From NCBI RefSeq assembly GCF_963576615.1, contig NC_088717.1:707001-771000 (forward strand): 64,000 bases of DNA, given 5' to 3'. Below are positions 1-12,400 of this stretch, piece by piece (the first letter of the stretch is position 1; each line of letters begins with the position of its first letter). The notes under the pieces are model-generated. The model ran no database searches, was not told the origin of the DNA, and saw only the letters and a list, made by a program, of their open reading frames with translations. The stretch comes from Watersipora subatra. Taxonomy: Eukaryota; Bryozoa; Gymnolaemata; Cheilostomatida; Watersiporidae. The translations under genes and the position numbers were made by a program.

Positions 1-289
1 TCATTAATTATAGCTGATTATTTATTCAACATCTTCTGAAGTCTCAAAAATCAACTGACAAATATCTCAATTTCATATTTTACCCCAATATATTCTTAAA
101 AATTAATTCAAGTGTCTGGCATTTGTTAATTGGCCTTCTTTGAAAATTTGGTTTCAGACTTTCTGCCGCTCTAATCTTTCTACTAGGCCTCATCATGTTT
201 TAATAGCCGTTCAACTATTTCTATGGCCAGTTCATCTTGTTACTTCAATCTGATCGTGAGTAACATCGTTGTCATCTCATCGTGTACAG
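1..289 (+). other. LARS1 intron (partial)
   Basis: AT-rich intron ending in a standard acceptor. Nothing else is visible. Confidence 0.8.
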
Positions 290-438
290 GTACCTCAAAT
301 ATGGAGAGGAAAAGTGGCTTGCAGAGACTACCAAAGCTCTTAATCAATGCGAAACCTACACTGATTCAGTGAGAGACAATTTCCTTGCCACCCTCGACTG
401 GCTGCATGAGCACGCCTGCTCACGTTCATATGGTCTCG
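290..438 (+). CDS. LARS1: LARS1 exon a
   Basis: The acceptor is TGTACAG at 283-289. The exon starts with the last base of a split codon and reads YLKYGEEKW...[10 protein letters not shown], the conserved end of the catalytic-domain insertion. It ends in the first base of a Gly codon at the GTATGT donor (439). Confidence 0.93.
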
Positions 439-3400
439 GTATGTAACCCTAACTACGCAGACACTTGTCACTATAGTTGATGCTCTTTATTTTGTTACGG
501 AAGGACATATGCCACGAGCTTATGCCAAAACATCTGTCATCCTTCTTATATTGTATTTCGCGCATCACTGTTTGTCTTGCATTACTGAAATCTCTATCAT
601 TAGCCCTCTTCCAGTTTGTTCCTTATTTCTTTTTTTACTCAAATCATTTTACCGTCGAACCTCTACATATGAGCTATATCCATTCCAGGACTCGCTGCAT
701 ATGTCACAATTGTCACAAGTTGAGTCAAATATTTCAATAAGAGTACTCTGCAATTAATTTAATTGCTTTTATTGCCTATAAAACTTGCATAATTATTCAG
801 CGTTTGTTGTTGATAATTACAAGGGATAATAAACAAGTATATGAAAGCAAGAAAAAAGGGATGAATAAAAAAGTTGATTAAATAAAAAAAATTATATTGT
901 TACTTTTTCTTAGAGACAACTTAACCGGAAGTATAGGCTTGTCCATGTTTAAGTGCGGAAGTAAGGGTGCTGGTAGAAACTTACAGTTTAACAAAGACTG
1001 GGTAAAATTTAAAATAGCCTGGTTGTTTGTTATTATTCTACTTTTGTTACATTCTTCTACCAAGAAAGTTGTAATAGTGAGAAAAACTTCGAGCATCGTA
1101 TGGTATAAGTTATTTCAGGCGCCAGAGTCAAATATTCGCTCAAATGTGAAGTCACATGTTGAAAAGTTCATCTCTTAATGCAATTACATATGTAATTGCA
1201 ATGTATAAGTAGGCGTTTGATGTTATATATTATATTGTAGGCACAAGACTCCCATGGGATCCACAGTACTTGATTGAGTCACTCTCTGATTCAACCATAT
1301 ATAATGCCTACTACACAGTCTCACACCTCCTTCAGGCTCCTGGCAGCTTTGATGGCTCCATTGTAGGCCCTCTCGGCATCGCCGCTGACCAGCTCACTCC
1401 TCAGGTTGATTTCCTGTCAAGCCTTATTATGTTCCATTCTTCTGAAAATCTGAATACATCTTTAGACATCTGACTTCATCTTTAGACATCTGACTTCATC
1501 TTTAGACATCTGACTGCATCTTTAGACATCTGACTGCATCTTTAGACATCTGACTGCATCTTTAGACATCTGACTTTATCTTTAGACATCTGACTGCATC
1601 TTTAGACATCTGACTTCATCTTTAGACATCTGACTGCATCTTTAGACATCTGACTTCATCTTTAGATATCTGACTGCATCTTTTGACATCTGATTGCATC
1701 TCAGAAAGCGGAATTTTCAAAGATTATTTTATTTTTAGATTGTCTAACGTTTAGATTGTTTAGAGTTTTTATGGTTGTCTGTGTGTAGGCTGACTTACGA
1801 GCAGATAACCCTAAAGGCGTGGTCACACGAGCACCGAACCGACGTAGGATCGGTTCGGTTCGGAGGCTGGTTCGGTTCGTGGCACATGTCACACGGCCAC
1901 CGAAGTAACTTCGCTTCCTAGATACCATACGTATAGAGACAGGACACGGTTTCATTAGTAGTTGTTATGTATTTGAGTTAAATATTTCTATTGTAAACAA
2001 AAAAAACTTTGAGGAACAATTATAAATTATAATTACACAGCAGATTTATCAGAAGATCGTTCGGCTGCTCAAAATAAATCACTCGATACAAATATTTTGC
2101 TAACCCTTCCCATCAACATAATTATATTTTTTATTAACATATGAATGTTTTTCTATGCTGAGTACATAACAAACAAAAGCAGTCTTTATCATAGTACTGT
2201 GGTTTTACATAAATAAATCAGTCAACGATAGTTCATCAGGATGAATATGACACATTACTTATATTCTACACGAAAGAAAATCACAACCATTCCCTTAAAT
2301 TTATGCAAAACTTAAGTGCAACATCTTACATTTATGCAACCCAATCACAAGTCCGGGTGAACCTTGTCGTAAATTGCTTCATGTTGTTTATTTAACGAAA
2401 TAAAAGTATCGTACCATTTCTTTTTTAACTTTACTCACGTGCACGTAAGAAGAAATGTGACGCGTGCTCGCTAGAATTTTAGAAATTTAACCAGCCAATA
2501 AGAGCAAGGGTTCGGCACGAAATTTCGAGCAGTACCAAAATAGTTCGTTTCGGCCAGAAATGTCCTCAGCCGAACTTTTTAGAGCTGAAAACGACGTCGT
2601 TTTGCGGCATTTAGTTCGGTTCGGCGCCCGTGTGACCACGGCTTAACTCTACTGATTCTCTGCAGGTCTGGGACTACATCTTCTGTCAGACTGAGGTGCT
2701 CCCTTCCTGTTCAATAGAGGTTAACAAGTTGAAGCAGCTTCGTCAGGAATTTCAATACTGGTACCCTGTCGACCTGAGGACTTCTGGGAAGGACCTCGTC
2801 CCTAACCATCTCACCTACTATCTCTATAATCATGTGGCTATGTGGCCAAATGATATGAGCAAATGGCCTAAAGGAATCAGAGCTAATGGCCATCTACTCC
2901 TCAACAGCAAAAAGGTTTCGGCTTATTTAAGGTTTCTTTAGGGCACTCATTTACAGGGTGGACAACTCTTCATAGATTATGGTGGCCCGCTAGAGCAGGC
3001 CAATGTAGTATAGGCTTTGGTTTTATATTTTGACAACCAAAAGCAACTGCTAAATCATGTAGCAAGATGTGTCATGGCAATTGACTAACTGCATTGCTGA
3101 CTACATGGCCAACTACATGCATATACCTGGCATAGTAACTAGAGCAGCAGCTTCTCACCGATCACCAAAATGGGTGCTCGTATCCATACTTTCTGATAAA
3201 AGTGTTATCGTCAGGTTCTGGCATAAGCAGATAGGGGTCAATGGGTTGTCAACCTGTAGCATATTCACTATTGCTATTTTATAGTTGTCTGTTTTTGCTC
3301 TTTTGGTGAGAAACTGCTGAGCTAATTTCAAATCGCTACTGGAGCTACATTAATTGATTTTTACTGCTGCTTGCTATACATATTGACTGCTGCTTGCTAC

Positions 3401-6400
3401 TCAGCTTTCATAACCGTACTGTATAGTGCAAGGAATATTGTCACTGCAAATAGGAGGTCTTGCCTGAAAATAGGTCTTGCCTGACAATAGGAGGTCTTGC
3501 CTGAAAATAGGAGGTCTTGCCTGAAAATAGGAGGTCTTGCCTGAAAATAGGGGGTCTTGCTTGCTTTGTTCTCATGGTACTCTCGACTCCCATTAAAACC
3601 GACTAATAGGAGTGGTAGGTGGTCGGGTTTAGTCGATTATCTGGTTTAACCGGTCTGCCTATAGATCTATATATATACTGGAGAAATCAGATTAATAATG
3701 CCTATATACATACATTATAAGATATACCGTACACTATAATACTATATATATGTGTCATGATCACAGAAACCATGGTTAAGTCAGGATTATAAGATTTAGA
3801 GTTATCTACACTGGCAGAAGGAGAAATTTCTCACAGCTATTTTGCAAAAAAAATTTGGATTCTAGCTTAATTACAGCAGATTCTATGGTCAAAAAACTGA
3901 ATGCACGTTTACCATTAGTGCGAAAACATAGTTCCGAGAAAACTGGCTTTAAATTTTGAGAAACGAAAACCGATGCACAATTTTGTTTACATTTCAAAAC
4001 GTCATAGCAACAAATATCAAGAAGTTGTGATATTTATCTGGATTTCTGTATTTATATTCAAAATATTATGCTAAATTTAAAAATTTAAACAGATTTTAGC
4101 TGGTTGTCAAAGAAATAGCTTTATATTTATAAAAAAAACGTATTACTTAATTTTGCAAATATTAAAAACGGCTTGGCAATATCGTGATATTGGGCACAGC
4201 CAAATCATCAACAAAATCTTTAGAAAAATAACAACAGTAACATATTGCACACCATCGATCACTATATACTTCGATCTTGTAAACTCGAATGATTGTTCTT
4301 AAAATTAAATCTGAAAAGAATCTGTTAAAATCGAGTAATTATTCTTACAATTAAATATTGTAATAAGCTTGTAAGATATGTTAGGAAAATATCATCGTAA
4401 TTCCCTTTACTTTTACTGCTTTTGACATCAGTTGGAATACCAATGTACTCATTATAAGTGTCCAAAATGTCAAAGTTATCTTTAAAATCGGCAAAAAGAA
4501 AAAGATTATATTTATCGAACGCTATTTTTCAGTACTTCCTGTTTAGCATAGCAACGGTTTTAAGGGGGTTTTCCGAGGGTTAAAGACTTCTATTGGCTAA
4601 ACTGACTTCAGATTCAGACAGATCACTCATTGATTGGTCCAGATGCACGTGTTACAAAAATCGTTACCAATATTATAAAGTCAGTTAGTGCCACTTCAAA
4701 GTCGGATAACTCAACTTCGTGATTTGCGACTTAACCATTGTTTCTGTGACCACGACCCAATTATACTGTAAAGGATCTGTAGTTCCTTTTCCTCGTACTA
4801 GCAAGAAGAATCAAGTAAGAATCAGCCGCTTCGAGCTCGTGAATAGTAACTATATTTGAATAATACTAACATTATGTCAAAGTGTTTATACTGTAAGTGA
4901 TATACTCCGGTGATGAGTTGGTTGGCTTCATGTTAATGATACCTTATATAATGGAGGTTACCATCTAGGACCAGCCAGTCACTTCCTGTGCAAACAGAAG
5001 CCATCTTGTTCATCAACGTCCCATCTAATGTACGGCGCTTTTGTGATGGCTGCGATTAACTGTTCGTATTTGAGCTTTTAAGAGCTTGTAATCACATTTC
5101 CACATATTTTGCACCTGCAACACAGCAGAGTAAGACATGGTGAATCTTTTGATACCAAATAACAGTAATGTGAATTTTGTTGCAAGTCAACCTTTAACAT
5201 ACAGTCAAACCCTGACATACAATAAAACCTTAACATACAGTCAAACCCTGACATACAGTCAAACCTTAACATACAGTCAAACCCTGACATACAGTCAAAC
5301 CCTGACATACAGTCAAACCCTGACATACAGTCAAACCTTAATATTCAGTCAAACCCTGACATACAGTCAAACCCTGACATACAGTCAAACCCTGACATAC
5401 AGTCAAACCCTGACATACAGTCAAACCCTGACATACAGTCAAACCTTAACATACAGTCAAACCCTGACATACAGTCAAACTTTAACCTTTGCTATTCGTG
5501 TAGTGTTTATAATGTAAGTATAACTTTTTACTGGCATTGGTTATGTTCAACTAACTGATATTTTTTATTACATGCCAAAAGAGAGAAAAAAAAACTGAAA
5601 AGACAAATCAAGAAATATTAATTTAATTGAACAAACCCGTTGTAAAAGTTGGTAATCTAATAGTATTGTGGAGGAGTTGGGATAGTGAATTAAAGGTTGC
5701 AGTAACAAAAAGTTCATAAACTGACACATATGATGGTGGATGTAGTATGTTAGTGTCATGGGATAGCTCAATTAATGAGCTTCAAGAATACATTCACAAG
5801 TAAACAACTAATAAACTATCATATGCTCTGTTGAGTTATCATAGAGACACGACATCAGAAGAGTAGGTATAGCAATGGATGGGTCTAGAGAAAAAGACAC
5901 ACTTACTCTAACATAAAGTTAACTTACTCTAACATAGAGTTAACTTACTCTTACATAGATTTAACTTACTTTTACATGGAATTAACTTACTCTTACATAG
6001 AGTTAACTTACTCTTACATAAAGTTAACTTACTCTTACATTGAGTTAACTTACTCTTACATTGAGTTAACTTACTCTTACATTGAGTTAACTTACTCTTA
6101 CATAAAGTTAACTTACTATTACATTAAGGTAACTTATCCTAACATAGAGTTAACTTACTGTTACGTAGACTAAGTTTAAACTTAGCTGAAGTAAATTTTT
6201 TCATTCTCAATTTTTTCAAATTTTTTATTGTCTTTACATTTTCATATTTCCACACAAAGCCATGATGTTTTGAGAAACTAAGGTTTTTGCTTTTTAGATG
6301 TTATTTCAGGAGTAAAGTCAACTATTTACTGGTTTCAGGTTTTAAGTTGGTTTCCTTTCATTTCTAGATGTCCAAGGGTGAAGGAAACTTCTTGACTCTT

Positions 6401-9400
6401 TATGAGGCGACCCGCAAATTCTCAGCAGACGGTAAGTATTTGGTCTCGCTTACTCTTTATCTGTCAATCGTGCCTCATATAGCAGCCTTCTGCTCACACA
6501 TATTACTAGAGTTGTATCGTTCTTTATTATATGTATTTAATCATTAATAATCATGAACCTGAGCTGTTTATACTCTCCCACTCCTAGCCCTCAATATTCC
6601 TGTTTCATACGCTTACACTTAGTGGTCAGTAGATGTACTTTTATTTAAAATTACAAACATATTTACATGGCGCAAAGGGTATAAATGGTCTTTCTAACCA
6701 GCTATTCTGGTTTTTCCATAATTGCATAAAACATGTTCTCTAACCCTTGTTTTATTACTGAATGCTTTCTGACCTTTGGCAATATTATCATGAACATTGT
6801 TCTGAAGGTTCATTTACTCATCTACTGGTATTGTGGTGATTTACGGACACTGGAGGGTTTGCTAAAGTGCCGTGGAAACCTTTCGCACTCGATTGTTTGT
6901 TGAGAATCTGATATTCGTAAAACAAATGCGATGAGCTGTCGAGTACAAGACTATCCATTAGTCCAGCTGTTGGTCTAGCTGTGCACGTTGCCTAAAGGAT
7001 AATCTCGTTACCAGGTTCCTAGTAGATAAAAGCGATCTCACTCGCTACTATAATCATACCTCATTCTACGATCAGAGCCAAGTATCTTCATGAACATCTA
7101 AAGTAATATCTCAAGTCTCGCTAAGTATCACAGTTTCACAGGTAAACATGAAAACAGTAGTAAAAATTCAACTTGAAAAAGTAATGAAGAGTACATTAGG
7201 TAAGTCACTTTAGACTTGATTTAGTGCAAATTGAGTAAGTTATACATGTTCCTCTAAAGTGAAGTGACAACAAAGGCTTCCTTTTAATTATTTGTTAATA
7301 TAATTGTTTCATGATATAACTTTGTTTTTTGACATTTCACGGTTTCATATAATAATACTAAGAATTCATTTGTTTTAATGTTTTGTATAATTATGTAAAG
7401 TATTTGTCATCAGATTTTTAGCCGATTGCATTTTACAAATTGTTTGTGTTTGTCGCATTCTGCTGTTTACATTAGATGATGTTTTAGTGTTTTAAAAAGC
7501 AGATTTTTTTCCTAAAAACATCGAAAATTGCTGGAGTTTCACTGCACTTTTGTGTTTAAATTATCAAATCACCATTTATTGTAGCTGTTTTTGTCTATAC
7601 ATATATACTGCATTTGCATAACTTTGCAAGTATTATGATTGCATTACTGCTTACTCGAAATACATATCGATTTCTCAGTTGGTGTTTGAATAAGGACAAT
7701 ATTTGACTAAACCAATTGCTTGCGTATTTATAAATTATATGTTTGCAGATTATTTTACATTTCACACAAGAGAGCCATTGGTCACTTGTATTGCTTGTCA
7801 GAAACCATTGGTCACTTGCATTGCTTGTCAGAAACCATTGGTCACTTGCATTGCTTGTCAGAAACCATTGGTCACTTGTATTGCTTGTCAGAAACCTCAA
7901 GTTCTACATTTGTGGCTGAACCTTCTGTTATCACTCATGCATCGGTTTATGATGCACAACCAAACTAAACAACTCCCAGACATCTGGATGATCAAATAAT
8001 ATCTGTTTTCAGCCAATTATATGTCGCCAGCTAAGCTACCATAACAATAGTTTGTTCATCTGAGAACCAGTAGGAGTTATCTGCTCTCGTTCATTTGAAT
8101 GATTCGCTTATAATTCTCCATCTGGTGTTGCTTTTACAGGAACTCGTCTTTCCTTGGCCGATGCTGGAGATTCAGTGGAAGATGCAAATTTTGTGGAGGA
8201 AATGGCCGAGGCAGGGCTACTTCGGCTCTATAATTTAGTTGATTGGGTCAAGGAAATGCTCGCCTCTCTCGACTCCATGAGAACTGGGCCTACCGATTCA
8301 CTCACTGATAAGGTTTTCATTAGGTGCGATCTTGACTGGTTGTTACTTGCTTGATTTAGATAAAATTCTGATTTATTTATTGTTTACTAATTAGCTTAAA
8401 CAGCAGTTGAAGACCTCTTGACTATATTGTATCAGTAATTTACATCGACAGAAAATGATATTTATACCCGATTGTAACAGCTCATGTTGCCAGCAGACTG
8501 ATCTGAACCCTACTTGAGGTTAATATAGTGTGTCCTTGACCCAAAAATTAAACAAACAATAGTGCAACAAAATGATGCTGTGCAGGCAAGGTCGATAATA
8601 TGATTGCCAGAGGTTTTGTATAATCATGTCGTCAAGCAAATTACAAAATTGGTCATTAACTATACTGAGTTTAGCTTAAGCACCTTGCTACATAGTAGAG
8701 GTACCCCAATTTAAAACACTGAAAACACACCAGCGTAACCAGATACTGGTCTGCAGATTTCTATTTGTTGTTATTTAAAATAGAAAAAATATGTTATTCC
8801 GTTCTGTAATGCTAACAAATTGAAGCATTGCTCGCTCGTTCGATTGTGGTTGGATGTACTTTTCTATCCCTGTAAATGGATAATATTACACATATTTGCA
8901 TTCTGATCCAATAAAAAAAATTTAATTCAGTAGTGGTATAAATAAAGTTAGTTTGCCAGGATCAGAATTCGCTAAATGGTTATATTTGAATTGTAAAGCT
9001 TCAGTGTATGATATTTGTCAGCTAATCTGAGATACTATTACAGTGATAAATAGCAAGCAAGTTTGTAAAAAACATGAAATTTCAGACCTATTCAAGACAA
9101 GATCTGGAATACTTGATTTGCGGTACCCGGTATACCGGTATGCTGAAATCAGGGTAAATATAATTGTAAGTGCTTTCGTACTTCAGTGAGATCAACCACG
9201 GAATAACGGAAACAAAGGCCCACTACGAAAAGATGCTTTTTAAGGAAGCTTTAAAAACTGGATTCTTCGAGTTTCAAGCGGCGAGAGACAAGTACAGAGA
9301 TCTTTCCCAGAATGACATGCACAGAGATCTCGTGATTAGGTTCATAGAATCTCAAGCGGTTATCCTCTCTCCCATCTGTCCGCACATCACCGAGCATATC

Positions 9401-12400
9401 TGGAGCCTCCTCGGCAAGGTATTGCAATATACTTGAAGTTATAGTTGATAACTATGGTAGGAGGGCACATCTGTCTGTCTGAGATGTCTCGGTTTGATTT
9501 ATGTTGTCAGTATATGTTTAGCAGTTTATTAACATTGCCTAATGTAAATGTATATGCATTTCAATCTGCAGCCCGTCAAAACAGGAAATAGAAAATTCTT
9601 ATTCTAGGTTGTCGCATTGTTAGATGCTAGAGTAATCCGAACACCAATGCTGTCTGTCTATCAACCTTCCAAGTTCTATGTATTAGTTGCTATAGCTCTC
9701 TCTCTCTCTCTTATCATGAATACGATCGGTATTTAGTTGTAGCAAGTATATGAAACATCATTAACTACAGGTCAACTACAGGTCACTGCATATTTGAAGG
9801 AGAGTTGGCATGTGGCCATCAGAACAACGGTGAAAACGTTCATATTAGACCAATTTTTAGTTGAAGTAGTCTTGTTGGCTATATTCAGTTAAAGGGGTCC
9901 TGTTGGGCTATATTCAGGTGAAGGGGTCTTGTTGGCTATATTCAGTTGAAGGGGTCCTGTTGGGCTATATTCAGTTGAAGGGGTCCTGTTGGGCTATATT
10001 CAGTTGAAGGGGTCCTGTTGGGTTATATTCAGTTGAAGGGGTCCTGTTGGGTTATATTCAGTTGAAGGGGTCCTGTTGGGCTATATTCAGATGAAGGGGT
10101 CCTGTTGGGCTATATTCAGATGAAGGGGTCCTGTTGGGCTATATTCAGTTGAAGGGGTCCTGTTGGGTTATATTCAGTTGAAGGGGTCCTGTTGGGCTAT
10201 ATTCAGATGAAGGGGTCTGGTTGGGCTACATTCAGATTAAGGGGTCCTATTGGGTTATATTCAGTTGAAGGGTCCTGGTGGGCTATATTCAGATGAAGGG
10301 GTCCTGTTGGGCTATATTCAGATGAAGGGGTCCTGTTGGGTTATATTCAGTTGAAGGGGTCCTGTTGGGTTATATTCAGTTGAAGGGGTCCTGTTGGGTT
10401 ATATTCAGATGAAGGGGTCCGGTTGGGCTATAGGGTCCTGTTGGGTTATATTCAGTTGAAGGGGTCCTGTTGGGTTATATTCAGTTGAAGGGGTCCTATT
10501 GGGTTATATTCAGTTGAAGGGGTCCTGTTGGGCTATATTCAGATGAAGGGGTCCTGTTGGGCTATATTCAGATGAAGGGGTCCAGTCGGGCTACATTCAG
10601 ATGAAGGGGTCCTATTGGGTTATATTCAGTTGAAGGGGTCCTGTTGGGTTATATTCAGTTGAAGGGGTCCTGTTGGGCTATATTCAGATGAAGGGGTCCT
10701 GTTGGGTTATATTCAGTTGAAGGGGTCCTGTTGGGTTATATTCAGTTGAAGGGGTCCTATTGGGTTATATTCAGTTGAAGGGGTCCTGTTGGGTTATATT
10801 CAGTTGAAGGGGTCCTGTTGAACTATATTCAGGTGAAGGGGTCCTGTTGGGTTATATTCAGATGAAGGGGTCCGGTCGGGCTACATTCAGATGAAGGGGT
10901 CCTATTGGGTTATATTCAGTTGAAGGGGTCCTGTTGAGTTATATTCAGTTGAAGGGGTCCTGTTGGGCTATATTCAGATGAAGGGGTCCTGTTGGGTTAT
11001 ATTCAGTTGAAGGGGTCCTGTTGGGTTATATTCAGTTGAAGGGGTCCAATTGGGTTATATTCAGTTGAAGGGGTCCTGTTGGGTTATATTCAGTTGAAGG
11101 GGTCCTGTTGAACTATATTCAGGTGAAGGGGTCCTGTTGGGTTATATTCAGTTGAAGGGGTCCTGTTGGGTTATATTCAGTTGAAGGGGTCCTGTTGGGC
11201 TATATTCAGATGAAGGGGTCCTGTTGGGTTATATTCAGATGAAGGGGTCCGGTTGGGCTACATTCAGATTAAGGGGTCCTCTTGGGTTATATTCAGTTGA
11301 AGGGGTCCTGTTGGGTTATATTCAGATGAAGGGGTCCGGTTGGGCTATATTCAGATTAAGGGGTCCTGTTGGGTTATATTCAGTTGAAGGGGTCCTGTTG
11401 AGTTATATTCAGATGAAGGGGTCCTGTTGGGTTATATTCAGTTGGAGGGGTCCTGTTGGGTTATATTCAGTTGAAGGGGTCCTATTGGGTTATATTCAAT
11501 TGAAGGGGTCCTGTTGGGTTATTTTCAGTTGAAGGGGTCCTGTTGGGCTATATTCAGATGTAGGGGTCCTGTTGGGTTATATTCAGTTGAAGGGGTCCTG
11601 TTGGGTTATATTCAGTTGAAGGGGTCCTATTGTGTTATATTCAGTTGAAGGGGTCCTGTTGGGTTATATTCAGTTGAAGGGGTCCTGTTGAACTATATTC
11701 AGTTGAAACAATCTGTTACCATGTTGTTAAGCGAAGGATTTTATGGAAATTACCAAATTTCTGGTCACTTGATTGTAACTGGCTAAAGCGTACAAGCATA
11801 TTTTGCTGTAAAAGACGTAAAAGACAGCCATGGTTTCAACCAATGAGTTGATGTGTTATTGTTGTAAAAAATGGTGTCACATCTTGTTTTGACATCACAC
11901 AGAGTAGAGTGCAGTAGTAGTACCCTTATGAGCAGTACTATCAGTAGTACTAGTAATAGTAGTAGTACTAGTAGCAGTTGTTGTAGTAGTAGTAATAGTA
12001 GTATTATTAATAGTAGTAGTAGTAATAGTAGTAGTTATAGTAGTAGTATTTGTAGTAGTAGTAGTTATAGTAGTAGTAGTTATAGTAGTAGTAGTTATAG
12101 TAGTTGTAGTAGTAGTAGTAATAGTAGTAGTAGTTATAGTAGTAGTAGTTATAGTAGTAGTAGTTATAGTAGTAGTAGTTGTAGTAGTAGTAGTTATAGT
12201 AGTAGTAGTTATAGTAGTAGTAGTTATAGTAGTAGTAGTTATAATTAAAGATGAGTTGAAGAAAGACGATTTGGCAGTTTATTGATAGGATAACTGTAAA
12301 CAAAATTTATAAAGTGTATTCAAATCAGAAAATAAAATTGTTGTAGATTAATAAACGAATATTGTTAGTGTCTCAGTCCCAAACTTTAAAAATGTTCAAC

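Noticed and set aside
11871..12303. Long Ser-rich and Tyr-rich frames
   Set aside because: Caused by an AGT trinucleotide tract.
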